From NCBI GenBank assembly GCA_030598425.1, contig JAUVPY010000125.1:1-7018 (forward strand): a stretch of 7,018 nucleotides of DNA. Direction: 5' to 3'. The position numbers and the translations under genes were made by a program. Origin of the DNA: Anaerolineae bacterium. Lineage in GTDB: Bacteria; Chloroflexota; Anaerolineae; 4572-78; NAK82. The notes beneath the pieces were generated by a model. The model saw only the letters and a program-made list of their open reading frames with translations. It had not been told where the DNA came from and searched no databases. Of the stretch, positions 1-5,828 are shown piece by piece; the stretch's first letter is position 1; each line of letters starts with the position of its first letter.

Positions 1-651
1 ACATACGCACGGCGTGTGACAACACTCAAAGTCTTTTTTGGGTGGCTGACCGAGACGAATGTGCTGTCGCAAGACCCAGCAGCTCCCATCCTGCACAATC
101 GGGTCGTCACACCTATGCCCCAAATTCTTCACGACGATCAAGTGGAACAATTGCTGTCTGCCGCCCAGGAGCTGATGCTTGGTGAACCATCCGACCCACG
201 TCCATATTCTCTGGTCAGTCTGCTATTGCATACTGGCATAAAAAAAGGCGAATGCATGGGCATCGCCCTCAACGATATCGATAGATCGAACCCGAAAGCG
301 CCTGAACTCTACATTCGCTACAAGAATCCTCGTATGCATCACAAAGAGCGAAAACTGGCCCTCGCGCCAGACCTAACGACGGTGCTGGATCGCTACCTGG
401 AGGCCTATCAACCGGGTCAGAATCTTTTTGAATGCACTGCTCGCAACCTGGAGTACGTCTTGCGAGATACCGCTCAACTCGCCGGCCTGAAAAATGGTGT
501 CTCTTTTGAGATGCTGAGGTGGACCTGCGCAGTGCGTGAGTTTCGGAGCGGGATGGATCCAGATCGTCTGCGCAAGAAGTTGGGGCTATCAAAAATCAGT
601 TGGTACGAGACAGAAGACAAGCTCAGAAAGCTAGCTGAGCCGGCACTTTAA
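1..651 (+). CDS. Tyrosine recombinase/integrase-like protein, 5' partial, catalytically degenerate
   Basis: The reading frame is open to the left edge (codons for TYARR precede the GTG at 16), and TYARRVTTLKVFFGWL is typical of the end of a SAM-like core-binding domain, so the true start lies outside the window. Numbering from that GTG, residues 1-30 finish the core-binding domain and about 38-211 form the catalytic fold. The family normally cuts and rejoins DNA with an Arg-Lys-His-Arg-His/Trp-Tyr set. Here the box I motif usually read as TGLR is TGIK (K76), the HxLRH box is EMLRW (E165, only R168 kept), LGH is LGLS (L191), and the only nearby tyrosine, Y197, lies three residues before the usual position, which holds E200. 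A lysine of the beta-hairpin (K103 or K110) may remain. Fold assignment is fairly secure; recombinase activity is doubtful. It may act as a DNA-binding protein only. The gene converges on the Kelch regulator with a 39-base gap. Confidence 0.8.
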   Translation, partial: TYARRVTTLKVFFGWLTETNVLSQDPAAPILHNRVVTPMPQILHDDQVEQLLSAAQELMLGEPSDPRPYSLVSLLLHTGIKKGECMGIALNDIDRSNPKAPELYIRYKNPRMHHKERKLALAPDLTTVLDRYLEAYQPGQNLFECTARNLEYVLRDTAQLAGLKNGVSFEMLRWTCAVREFRSGMDPDRLRKKLGLSKISWYETEDKLRKLAEPAL

Positions 652-672
652 CTCGGTCCAAAGCCACTAATT

Positions 673-696
673 CAATGGCGCATAGATGCGTCATTG
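673..696. terminator. Candidate hairpin between convergent genes
   Basis: Two 11-base arms (673-683 and 686-696) are inverted repeats with a single mismatch that becomes a G-U pair in plus-strand RNA. The turn is two bases, so the outermost loop pairs must open. It lies in the gap between two convergent genes and covers the stop codon of the minus-strand regulator gene (691-693). No clear T tract follows on either strand, so it is at best a weak bidirectional terminator. Confidence 0.35.
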
Positions 697-2013
697 CGCT
701 ACTGGCAAGAGAACGCGGAATATCGCCTGGTACGACTCGCTTGTCCCCGTATAGCCCCCATTCCAGCCGCCAACTGCGTAGATATGGGTGTCCGACGCCA
801 CAACGCCCAGATTTCGCCACTCGCCTAACACAGGAGACTCAAAAGCTGTCCAGGTATCACTCACGGGGTCATAGCGCTCATTTGTGGCCAGGTAGCTTTC
901 CCAGCCGCCGCCAATGGCGTATAGCTTACCACTCACTACAGCGATGCCTAAGCCACCACGCCCTATGCTCATTGACGCCCGCTCGGTCCAGGTATCGCTA
1001 GCGATATCGTAAGCATAGGTATCGGCAGACTCGTGAACGCCGTCGTAGCCACCTACCACGAAAACCACTTCCTCTATTGTACCGGCGGCTGCGAATCCCA
1101 TAGCGGAGGGCATCGGACCCAATTCTGTCCAAGCGTCTCTGCCGGGATCGTAGGCGAACACGCGATCAACGAAGCCTTGACCATCCCAACCGCCAAAGAC
1201 AAAGATCATCCCATCGACTGTCGCCAGAGCGTAAGCACATGACGGCATAGGCAGTGAAGCAACCTGAGTCCATGTACCATCGGACGGGTCATAGACCTCA
1301 ACTTGATCAGTTGCCTGGTTCACGCCGATGCAACCGCCAGGCACATAAATGAGCCCCCCAACTACCGCCGCGCTAACATTGGAGACCGGCGTGGGTTTAG
1401 GCGTGCCAAAGGACCACGTGTTGGTGTCGAACGAGTAAATCTCCACCAAGTCAGTGACTCCGTTTTCTTGGTCGCCACCGATAGCGTAGAGCTGATCGTT
1501 ATGAGCTGCCAGTGCCAAGCGTGTGCGAGGGGTGGGCAGATCAGCAAGCTGCGACCATCGTGATGTGTCGGCACGGAGCCCAGTCGAACTTGTTACCGGC
1601 CGGTCGGAGATAGGATTGGCTGCCGCAATGGCTCGTTCTTCACGCCCAAGAAGGGGCAGGATCAAGAGGATCAATGCCAGTGACAAAGCGATCAGTGCAT
1701 ACACCCGTTGCCACCAAGCGAGGGGTTCAAGAATCCTTTCAGAGATCTCAAGTTCCACCACTGCCTCATCAGACGCTTCGGCTTCAGGCGCCTCAACACC
1801 ATTTACTTCCACCCACCCTTGTCGGATGGCGTAGAGCGTGGCCTCAGTGCGAGACTGAACCCCCAATTTCTCAAAGATATTGCGCAGGTGAACCTTGACG
1901 GTGTTGACGCTAATCACTAGTTCACGTGCTATTTCTTGATTGGTCGCTCCTGTAGCGACCAATCGTAAGACCTCAATCTCGCGTTCGCTGATAGGCACTT
2001 CAGCGTGAGCCAT
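691..2013 (-). CDS. Membrane-anchored LuxR-type HTH regulator with extracytoplasmic Kelch propeller
   Basis: A 440-residue protein. Residues 7-65 are a LuxR/GerE helix-turn-helix (LTxRExEVL-like start SEREIEVLRLVATG, then TNQEIARELVISVNTVKVHLRNIFEKL). An acidic linker (72-90) leads to one membrane helix at about 103-123 followed by RE. The rest is six Kelch motifs, with the hydrophobic strand plus GG at about 175, 222, 270, 317, 364 and 411, spaced 47-48 residues, and tryptophans at W200, W248, W295, W342 and W388. W153, before the first motif, probably supplies the strand that closes the sixth blade. The expected topology is DNA-binding domain inside and propeller outside, suggesting a one-component sensor that binds a ligand or protein at the surface; the ligand is unknown. 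The ATG start has GGAG 11 bases upstream and a good promoter. It is divergent from dgt. Domain calls are firm; the signalling role is inferred. Confidence 0.9.
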   Translation of the reverse strand: MAHAEVPISEREIEVLRLVATGATNQEIARELVISVNTVKVHLRNIFEKLGVQSRTEATLYAIRQGWVEVNGVEAPEAEASDEAVVELEISERILEPLAWWQRVYALIALSLALILLILPLLGREERAIAAANPISDRPVTSSTGLRADTSRWSQLADLPTPRTRLALAAHNDQLYAIGGDQENGVTDLVEIYSFDTNTWSFGTPKPTPVSNVSAAVVGGLIYVPGGCIGVNQATDQVEVYDPSDGTWTQVASLPMPSCAYALATVDGMIFVFGGWDGQGFVDRVFAYDPGRDAWTELGPMPSAMGFAAAGTIEEVVFVVGGYDGVHESADTYAYDIASDTWTERASMSIGRGGLGIAVVSGKLYAIGGGWESYLATNERYDPVSDTWTAFESPVLGEWRNLGVVASDTHIYAVGGWNGGYTGTSESYQAIFRVLLPVAQ

Positions 2014-2059
2014 CTGAAAGAATACTCCACGGCAGATTTGGTGTTGCTACGGCGTTATC

Positions 2060-2088
2060 ATTATGGCATGCATTTGCGGTGTTTGCAA
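2060..2088 (-). promoter_or_regulatory. Extended -10 sigma-70-type promoter for the LuxR-Kelch gene
   Basis: On the minus strand TTGCAA (2088-2083) and CATAAT (2065-2060) are separated by exactly 17 bases, and TGC directly precedes the -10, giving an extended -10 element. The -35 matches the consensus at 4 of 6 bases and the -10 at 5 of 6. The predicted start near 2053 would leave about 40 bases of leader before the ATG at 2013. A GGAG (2028-2025) lies in that leader. Confidence 0.6.
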
Positions 2089-2109
2089 TAGGACTCACAT
2101 CTTCTGCAG

Positions 2110-2119
2110 CGCATATGCG
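2110..2119. promoter_or_regulatory. Perfect 10-bp palindrome, possible operator
   Basis: CGCATATGCG is identical to its reverse complement. It lies in the regulator/dgt intergenic region, 11 bases before the dgt Shine-Dalgarno. Flanking bases do not extend the symmetry. LuxR-type proteins usually bind longer dyads (about 18-20 bp), so its role as an operator is only a possibility. Confidence 0.25.
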
Positions 2120-2130
2120 TGCGATTCAGC

Positions 2131-2135
2131 GGAGG
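2131..2135 (+). promoter_or_regulatory. Shine-Dalgarno that fixes the dgt start
   Basis: GGAGG is followed by a 7-base spacer and ATG at 2143. This ideal spacing favours 2143 over the in-frame GTG at 2119, which would place the Shine-Dalgarno inside the coding region. Confidence 0.8.
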
Positions 2136-2142
2136 TGCTCCA

Positions 2143-3297
2143 ATGCTTCTATGGCGAGAAGAACTAGAGCGACAAGAAGTTGAACGACTAGCCCCATACG
2201 CAATGAAAAGCCGCGACTCGCGCGGCCGGGAGTTTCCAGAAGATGAGCATACGTACCGAACTCCCTACCAACGCGATCGAGATCGGGTCATACATACCAC
2301 CGCCTTCAGGCGCTTAGAATATAAGACTCAGGTGTTTATCATCATTGAAGGCGACTACTATCGCACCCGCCTCACACATACGATTGAAGTCGCTCAGATC
2401 GGGCGGACAATTGCTCGTGCCTTACGGGCCAATGAGGACTTGACAGAAGCAATCTGCCTGGCCCACGACCTCGGCCACGGACCCTTTGGCCACAGTGGCG
2501 AAGAAACCCTCGACCAGCTCATGGCAGACCATGGCGGTTTTGACCACAATCACCAGAGTCTTCGGATTGTGGAGAAGTTGGAACAGCGCTTCCCCGAATT
2601 CTACGGATTGAATCTTTCGTGGGAAGTCCGCGAGGGGATTATGAAACACGAATCCGAATACGACCGGGGATTGGCCTTTTCGTTCGATCCAGACAAGCGG
2701 GGCACACTCGAATGTCAAATCGTGAATGCGGCCGATGAAATCGCCTACAGCACCGCAGACCTGGACGACGGGTTACGCTCAGGGATGATCACCCCTGACC
2801 AATTGAGCGATGTGACCCTCTGGCGAGAGGTAATCGAAGAGCTGGGCATCAATCTTAGTATCGGCTTTTCCGAAATGGACCGGCACCGGGTTATTCGGCG
2901 ACTGGTGGGCAAAGGAGTGACAGATCTGGTCCAGGCGACCAACGATCTGCTAATAGCCAACAATATCCAATCAGTGGACGATATACGCAATATGCCATCA
3001 AATGTCGTGACTTACTCCGAGGCGATGCAGACAAACAACCGCGAACTCAAGGATTTCCAGTACGAGAATTTGTACCGGCACTGGCGCGTAATGCGCATGG
3101 CCAGCAAAGCCCGCCGATTTCTGACACAACTCTTTGTGCTGTACGTAGAAGAACCAAGGCTACTCCCCTGGGAGACTCAGGCCCGCCTGGAAAATGAAAC
3201 GATACACAGGGTCGTGTGTGATTACGCGGCAGGCATGACTGATCGCTACGCCTTGCAAGAATACCAAAAGCTATTTGATCCAATGAAAAGAGTCTGA
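2143..3297 (+). CDS. dgt: Deoxyguanosinetriphosphate triphosphohydrolase-like HD protein
   Basis: A 384-residue cytoplasmic enzyme of the dGTPase/SAMHD1-like HD superfamily, which hydrolyses a dNTP to the deoxynucleoside and triphosphate and so controls dNTP pools. The N-terminal half has the family signature: YRTPYQRDRDRVIHTTAFRR (38-57), YKTQVF, then YYRTRLTHTIEVAQ. The metal-binding H...HD...D set is visible as H79, H108-D109 in AHDLGHGPFGH, and D198 in NAADEIAY. H112 and H117 of the same motif and the HNxQSLR segment (135-141) are also present. Length fits the family's shorter, non-E. coli type. ATG is chosen because of the Shine-Dalgarno at 2131. An in-frame GTG at 2119 would add eight residues. 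No convincing promoter was found; TATCAT at 2056-2061 is a possible -10, but without a -35. Substrate preference among dNTPs cannot be read from sequence. It is divergent from the LuxR-Kelch gene and convergent with the next gene. Confidence 0.95.
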   Translation: MLLWREELERQEVERLAPYAMKSRDSRGREFPEDEHTYRTPYQRDRDRVIHTTAFRRLEYKTQVFIIIEGDYYRTRLTHTIEVAQIGRTIARALRANEDLTEAICLAHDLGHGPFGHSGEETLDQLMADHGGFDHNHQSLRIVEKLEQRFPEFYGLNLSWEVREGIMKHESEYDRGLAFSFDPDKRGTLECQIVNAADEIAYSTADLDDGLRSGMITPDQLSDVTLWREVIEELGINLSIGFSEMDRHRVIRRLVGKGVTDLVQATNDLLIANNIQSVDDIRNMPSNVVTYSEAMQTNNRELKDFQYENLYRHWRVMRMASKARRFLTQLFVLYVEEPRLLPWETQARLENETIHRVVCDYAAGMTDRYALQEYQKLFDPMKRV

Positions 3298-3323
3298 CCC
3301 TGGTAGGCATCGCAAGATATGAA

Positions 3324-3347
3324 ATAGCCGCCCTGCAGGGCGGCTAT
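3324..3347. terminator. Perfect 24-base palindrome, probable bidirectional terminator
   Basis: Arms ATAGCCGCCCTG and CAGGGCGGCTAT form a perfect GC-rich dyad 26 bases after the dgt stop and 33 bases after the stop of the convergent gene. In RNA it makes a stable stem with a small central loop. On the minus strand the stem is followed by a T-rich stretch (TTCATATCTT); on the plus strand there is no T tract. It therefore suits the minus-strand gene better, but its position suggests service to both. Confidence 0.6.
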
Positions 3348-3380
3348 CAGTCTCGCCTATCGTATTTGATGTTTCCTAGG

Positions 3381-4526
3381 CTATGTCACTATGTCACCAG
3401 TTTCGTCCGTCTCAGACCTCTGATGGGCAGTCAGCATAACATTTAACTTGTTGAAATAGCCAAAAGCAGGCGTATCCTCACCATACTCCATCTCGACGAT
3501 CTCAGCCTCGACAATCAGGCCAGGGGTCTCCAGGGAAAAAGTTCCACCCGGTGTAGCCCATACAGGTTCCCCACGGGCCGCAAGCTTATTTCGCAAAGCC
3601 TCGTCATTGTTGGCGTAATCACTCATCAATACCTTGGTAACGGTACGCGTGTTGGGTTTATCGAAAAGCCATACCTCAAAGGCTGTCACCCGCCGGGGGG
3701 TGCCCTCATCCAATGACTCTGAGATCCCCATACCACACTCGCCCAGCCACTCGTTGTCTTCGGTTTCAATGGCAAACGATTCGTCAAAGTTATCCATGCC
3801 CAGCGCATAGCTACTCGTCCTCTGTAGCAGAGGCGGAGGGCCGGTGCCCGTCCACTCAGGCTCAGCCCCGCCCGCAGCCGGCCTCTCTCTGGTACGGCGC
3901 TGTCCAGAGACAACCAGGATGAGGGCTATCAGCCCCCCAACCAGTAGCAGGATACCACACAGCGCGAGCGCCCACCTACTTCCACCAAGCGAGGCTCGAG
4001 TTTGAGGCCCGGTTGTCGCCGGGGTAGGACCCACAATTGGAGGCGGAGCCGAAGCACTCAACGCACTGGTGAACTGAGACACAGCTTCCGCCTTGTTAGG
4101 TTCACCATTCTCAGCATACTGGTTCGCAACCTCACTTGATACCTCACTGACGACCGCCGGATCCCAGCCTTCCGCCCGCTGCAACTCAGCGGCCAAGGCA
4201 GCCACCTGCTGTGCCTCCTGTGCCTTGCCCTGCGCCTGGTATTCGGCGGAGAGGCGGGCCAACTCACTCACCTTTTCATCTGTCGTCCAGGTGCTGAACC
4301 GCTGCTGAGCTACGTCCAACTGTTTAGTCAGGTTATGCGAGTCGACAACCGCCGCAACATAGTGTTGCTTCTCCTCGTCAACCAGTTGATAGGTGAAGGC
4401 TTGCTCGTATTCAACTGGCCACAGCACCCAACCAATTAGCAGACCGATGATGACACCTAGGATGAACCCTATCACAAGGCCCACCGACATTTGTCTTATC
4501 AACCGCGTGTTTTTTGAATCGCTCAT
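3381..4526 (-). CDS. Uncharacterised two-helix membrane protein with TPR-like ectodomain
   Basis: A 381-residue protein that I cannot assign to a named family. A basic N-terminus precedes a glycine-rich membrane helix (about 14-36, GxxxG-like spacing). Residues 38-160 are mostly helical and contain two TPR-like hairpins, about 86-115 (A-Y...G...A....A pattern, Y96, G100, A105) and about 130-157 (Y137, G141, A146). A Pro/Ala/Thr-rich linker (160-180) leads to a second helix (about 185-207), then the basic stretch RRTRER. From about 235 there is a compact domain with WLGECGMGISESL, AFEVWLFDKPNTRTVTKVL and SLETPGLIVEAEIVEMEYG. The positive-inside rule puts both ends in the cytoplasm and the TPR-like part outside. 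A GGAGGAG Shine-Dalgarno (4541-4535) 8 bases before the ATG and a strong promoter show it is a single-gene unit. A scaffold or envelope role is possible; no enzyme motif is evident. Confidence 0.85.
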   Translation of the reverse strand: MSDSKNTRLIRQMSVGLVIGFILGVIIGLLIGWVLWPVEYEQAFTYQLVDEEKQHYVAAVVDSHNLTKQLDVAQQRFSTWTTDEKVSELARLSAEYQAQGKAQEAQQVAALAAELQRAEGWDPAVVSEVSSEVANQYAENGEPNKAEAVSQFTSALSASAPPPIVGPTPATTGPQTRASLGGSRWALALCGILLLVGGLIALILVVSGQRRTRERPAAGGAEPEWTGTGPPPLLQRTSSYALGMDNFDESFAIETEDNEWLGECGMGISESLDEGTPRRVTAFEVWLFDKPNTRTVTKVLMSDYANNDEALRNKLAARGEPVWATPGGTFSLETPGLIVEAEIVEMEYGEDTPAFGYFNKLNVMLTAHQRSETDETGDIVT

Positions 4527-4575
4527 GGGTTAGGCTCCTCCATAAAAACTCGACGGACACCAATCTACTTAACAT

Positions 4576-4604
4576 ATTATACCATAGTTTGAACTTTTGC
4601 ACAA
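4576..4604 (-). promoter_or_regulatory. Strong extended -10 promoter for the two-helix membrane protein gene
   Basis: On the minus strand a perfect TATAAT (4581-4576) is preceded by TGG, an extended -10, and lies 17 bases from TTGTGC (4604-4599), which matches the -35 consensus at only its first three bases. Transcription should start near 4569, giving a leader of about 43 bases that includes the Shine-Dalgarno. The surrounding region is AT-rich compared with the neighbouring genes. Confidence 0.7.
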
Positions 4605-4664
4605 GTCCTTATTCCATCAGTTTACCATAATCCTCCACTTTTCCAGGTGCTTAATCGCTTGTCC

Positions 4665-4722
4665 AAAAAGCAGACGGTAGACAGGGGAAACAACAGCACA
4701 TAGTTTCCCCTGTCTACCGTCT
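4665..4722 (-). terminator. Rho-independent terminator of the topA-peptidase operon
   Basis: Read on the minus strand, a perfect 20-bp stem (arms 4722-4703 and 4691-4672) with an 11-base loop is followed by GC and TTTTT (4669-4665). It begins 29 bases after the peptidase stop codon. The T tract lies only on the minus-strand side, so the direction is clear. The stem is unusually long for a terminator and part of it is built from the heptamer repeated next to it. Confidence 0.8.
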
Positions 4723-4740
4723 ACCGGTTGATTTCTACCG
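4713..4740. repeat. Phased heptamer repeat TCTACCG
   Basis: TCTACCG occurs at 4713-4719, 4720-4726 and 4734-4740. The first two are in tandem and the third keeps the 7-base phase across one degenerate unit (4727-4733). GCTACTG at 4741-4747 matches at 5 of 7 positions. The reverse complement CGGTAGA lies in the opposite arm of the terminator (4675-4681). Confidence 0.6.
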
Positions 4741-4751
4741 GCTACTGACCG

Positions 4752-5828
4752 TTAGCGATCGAGCACCGCCACCTTGGGTGCGCCCGTCAGCACCTCAACC
4801 CCGTTCTCGTCCACTACGACCATATCTTCGATGCGGACGCCTCCCCATTCGGATACGTAAATGCCTGGCTCCACGGTTACAACCGCGCCAGACGGAATTT
4901 CGCCTGAATACGTGAAGCTCAGCCTTGGAATCTCGTGAATGGCCAGCCCCACCCCATGTCCCAGACCGTGGCCGAAGAAATCTCCATACCCGGCCTCGAC
5001 GATAGGGTCACGAGCCAACTTGTCGGCATCCACGCCGGTGGTACCAGCCTTCAGCCCCGCTTCGGCTCGTTCCTGCGCCTGGAGCACCAAGTTCCAGATC
5101 TTCAGGTATTCATCGTCTTTCGGCTCACCCAAGCAGACAGTGCGCGTTACATCAGAGCAATAGCCATCCACCACACAGCCCAAGTCCATTACTATCGGCT
5201 CGCCAGCCTGGATGACCCGATCAGTGGGGCGGAAGTGAGGCAAAGCACCATTTGGCCCAGACGCCACGATTACCTCGAAGGAAACGCCCGTGGCGTCACG
5301 CGTCCGCATCGTGCTCTCCAACTCCCACGCCACCTGCTGCTCGGTCATCCCAGGTTGCAGCCAGTCGCAGATGTGAGCCAGTGCCTCGTCAGCCAATGAC
5401 ACCGCGCGTCCGATAGCCTGGAGCTCCCCTTCATCCTTGGCCATCCGCATACCTTCGACCATTTGGGTAGTGTTGGTCAGCCGAATGTGAGCTTTCAGCG
5501 CCTGCTCCCACCTCTGCAATTGGTCCACCGATACATGGCTCGCCTCAAAGCCCACCGATAGCCCCCCCAGTCCTAAATCGCGCAGCACATCGAGCATTTG
5601 GGTCACAAAGTCGTGGGAAACCTGGATCAACTCCCACTCAGGGCATTGCGCCTGCACCTGTTCGTGGTAGCGGAAGTCGGTAGCAATTGCCTGTCGCTCT
5701 GCGGTAATGACGAGCACCCCGGCCGAGCCAGTGAATCCCGAAAGATAACGTCGATTCTCCGCTTGGGTGATTAATATGCCATCCAGGTTATTCTCGGCCA
5801 TCAATTCGCGTAAGCGCGCCAGCCTCAT
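4752..5828 (-). CDS. Xaa-Pro peptidase, M24B family (aminopeptidase P/prolidase-like)
   Basis: A 358-residue cytoplasmic metallopeptidase that cleaves the bond before or after proline in short peptides. Residues 1-125 are the creatinase-like N-terminal domain (LDGILIT, NRRYLSGFTGSAG). Residues from about 130 form the pita-bread catalytic domain. The dinuclear metal ligands are all visible: D215 and D226 (MDLGCVVDGYCSDVTRT), H291 in HGLGHGVG, E320 in VEPGIY and E334 in VRIED; H298 matches the conserved second histidine. The 11-residue Asp-Asp and 7-residue His-His spacings equal those of E. coli PepP. Length fits the short PepQ/YqhT-like type rather than full PepP, so I leave the symbol blank; aminopeptidase and dipeptidase activity cannot be told apart here. 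Its ATG overlaps the topA stop as ATGA, indicating translational coupling. The terminator follows immediately, so it is the last gene of the operon. Confidence 0.95.
   Translation of the reverse strand: MRLARLRELMAENNLDGILITQAENRRYLSGFTGSAGVLVITAERQAIATDFRYHEQVQAQCPEWELIQVSHDFVTQMLDVLRDLGLGGLSVGFEASHVSVDQLQRWEQALKAHIRLTNTTQMVEGMRMAKDEGELQAIGRAVSLADEALAHICDWLQPGMTEQQVAWELESTMRTRDATGVSFEVIVASGPNGALPHFRPTDRVIQAGEPIVMDLGCVVDGYCSDVTRTVCLGEPKDDEYLKIWNLVLQAQERAEAGLKAGTTGVDADKLARDPIVEAGYGDFFGHGLGHGVGLAIHEIPRLSFTYSGEIPSGAVVTVEPGIYVSEWGGVRIEDMVVVDENGVEVLTGAPKVAVLDR

Noticed and set aside
16..18. GTG as the start of the recombinase-like gene
   Set aside because: The frame is open upstream and the preceding codons (TYARR) continue the family pattern, so the gene is cut by the window edge.
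675..1898. Several plus-strand frames of 69-108 residues
   Set aside because: All are shadows of the Kelch/LuxR gene, whose repeat structure runs through the whole interval on the minus strand.
1..2013. Integrated mobile element bounded by the integrase-like gene
   Set aside because: No attachment-site repeat, tRNA or other mobile gene is visible, and the recombinase lacks catalytic residues; the left flank is outside the window.
2056..2061. TATCAT as the dgt -10 element
   Set aside because: It matches 5 of 6 bases but has no acceptable -35 at 16-18 bases; not strong enough to list as a promoter.
2143..3297. Dgt as part of an anti-phage defence system
   Set aside because: Some dNTP hydrolases do act in defence, but no defence partner or mobile gene flanks it closely and the sequence looks like the ordinary housekeeping type. 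The nearby recombinase-like protein is degenerate and convergent with the regulator.
4672..4747. CRISPR array
   Set aside because: The repeat unit is only 7 bases with no spacers of regular length; it is a heptamer cluster plus a terminator hairpin.
4935..5399. 154-residue open frame on the plus strand
   Set aside because: Antisense to the M24 peptidase catalytic domain; no recognisable motif or Shine-Dalgarno.
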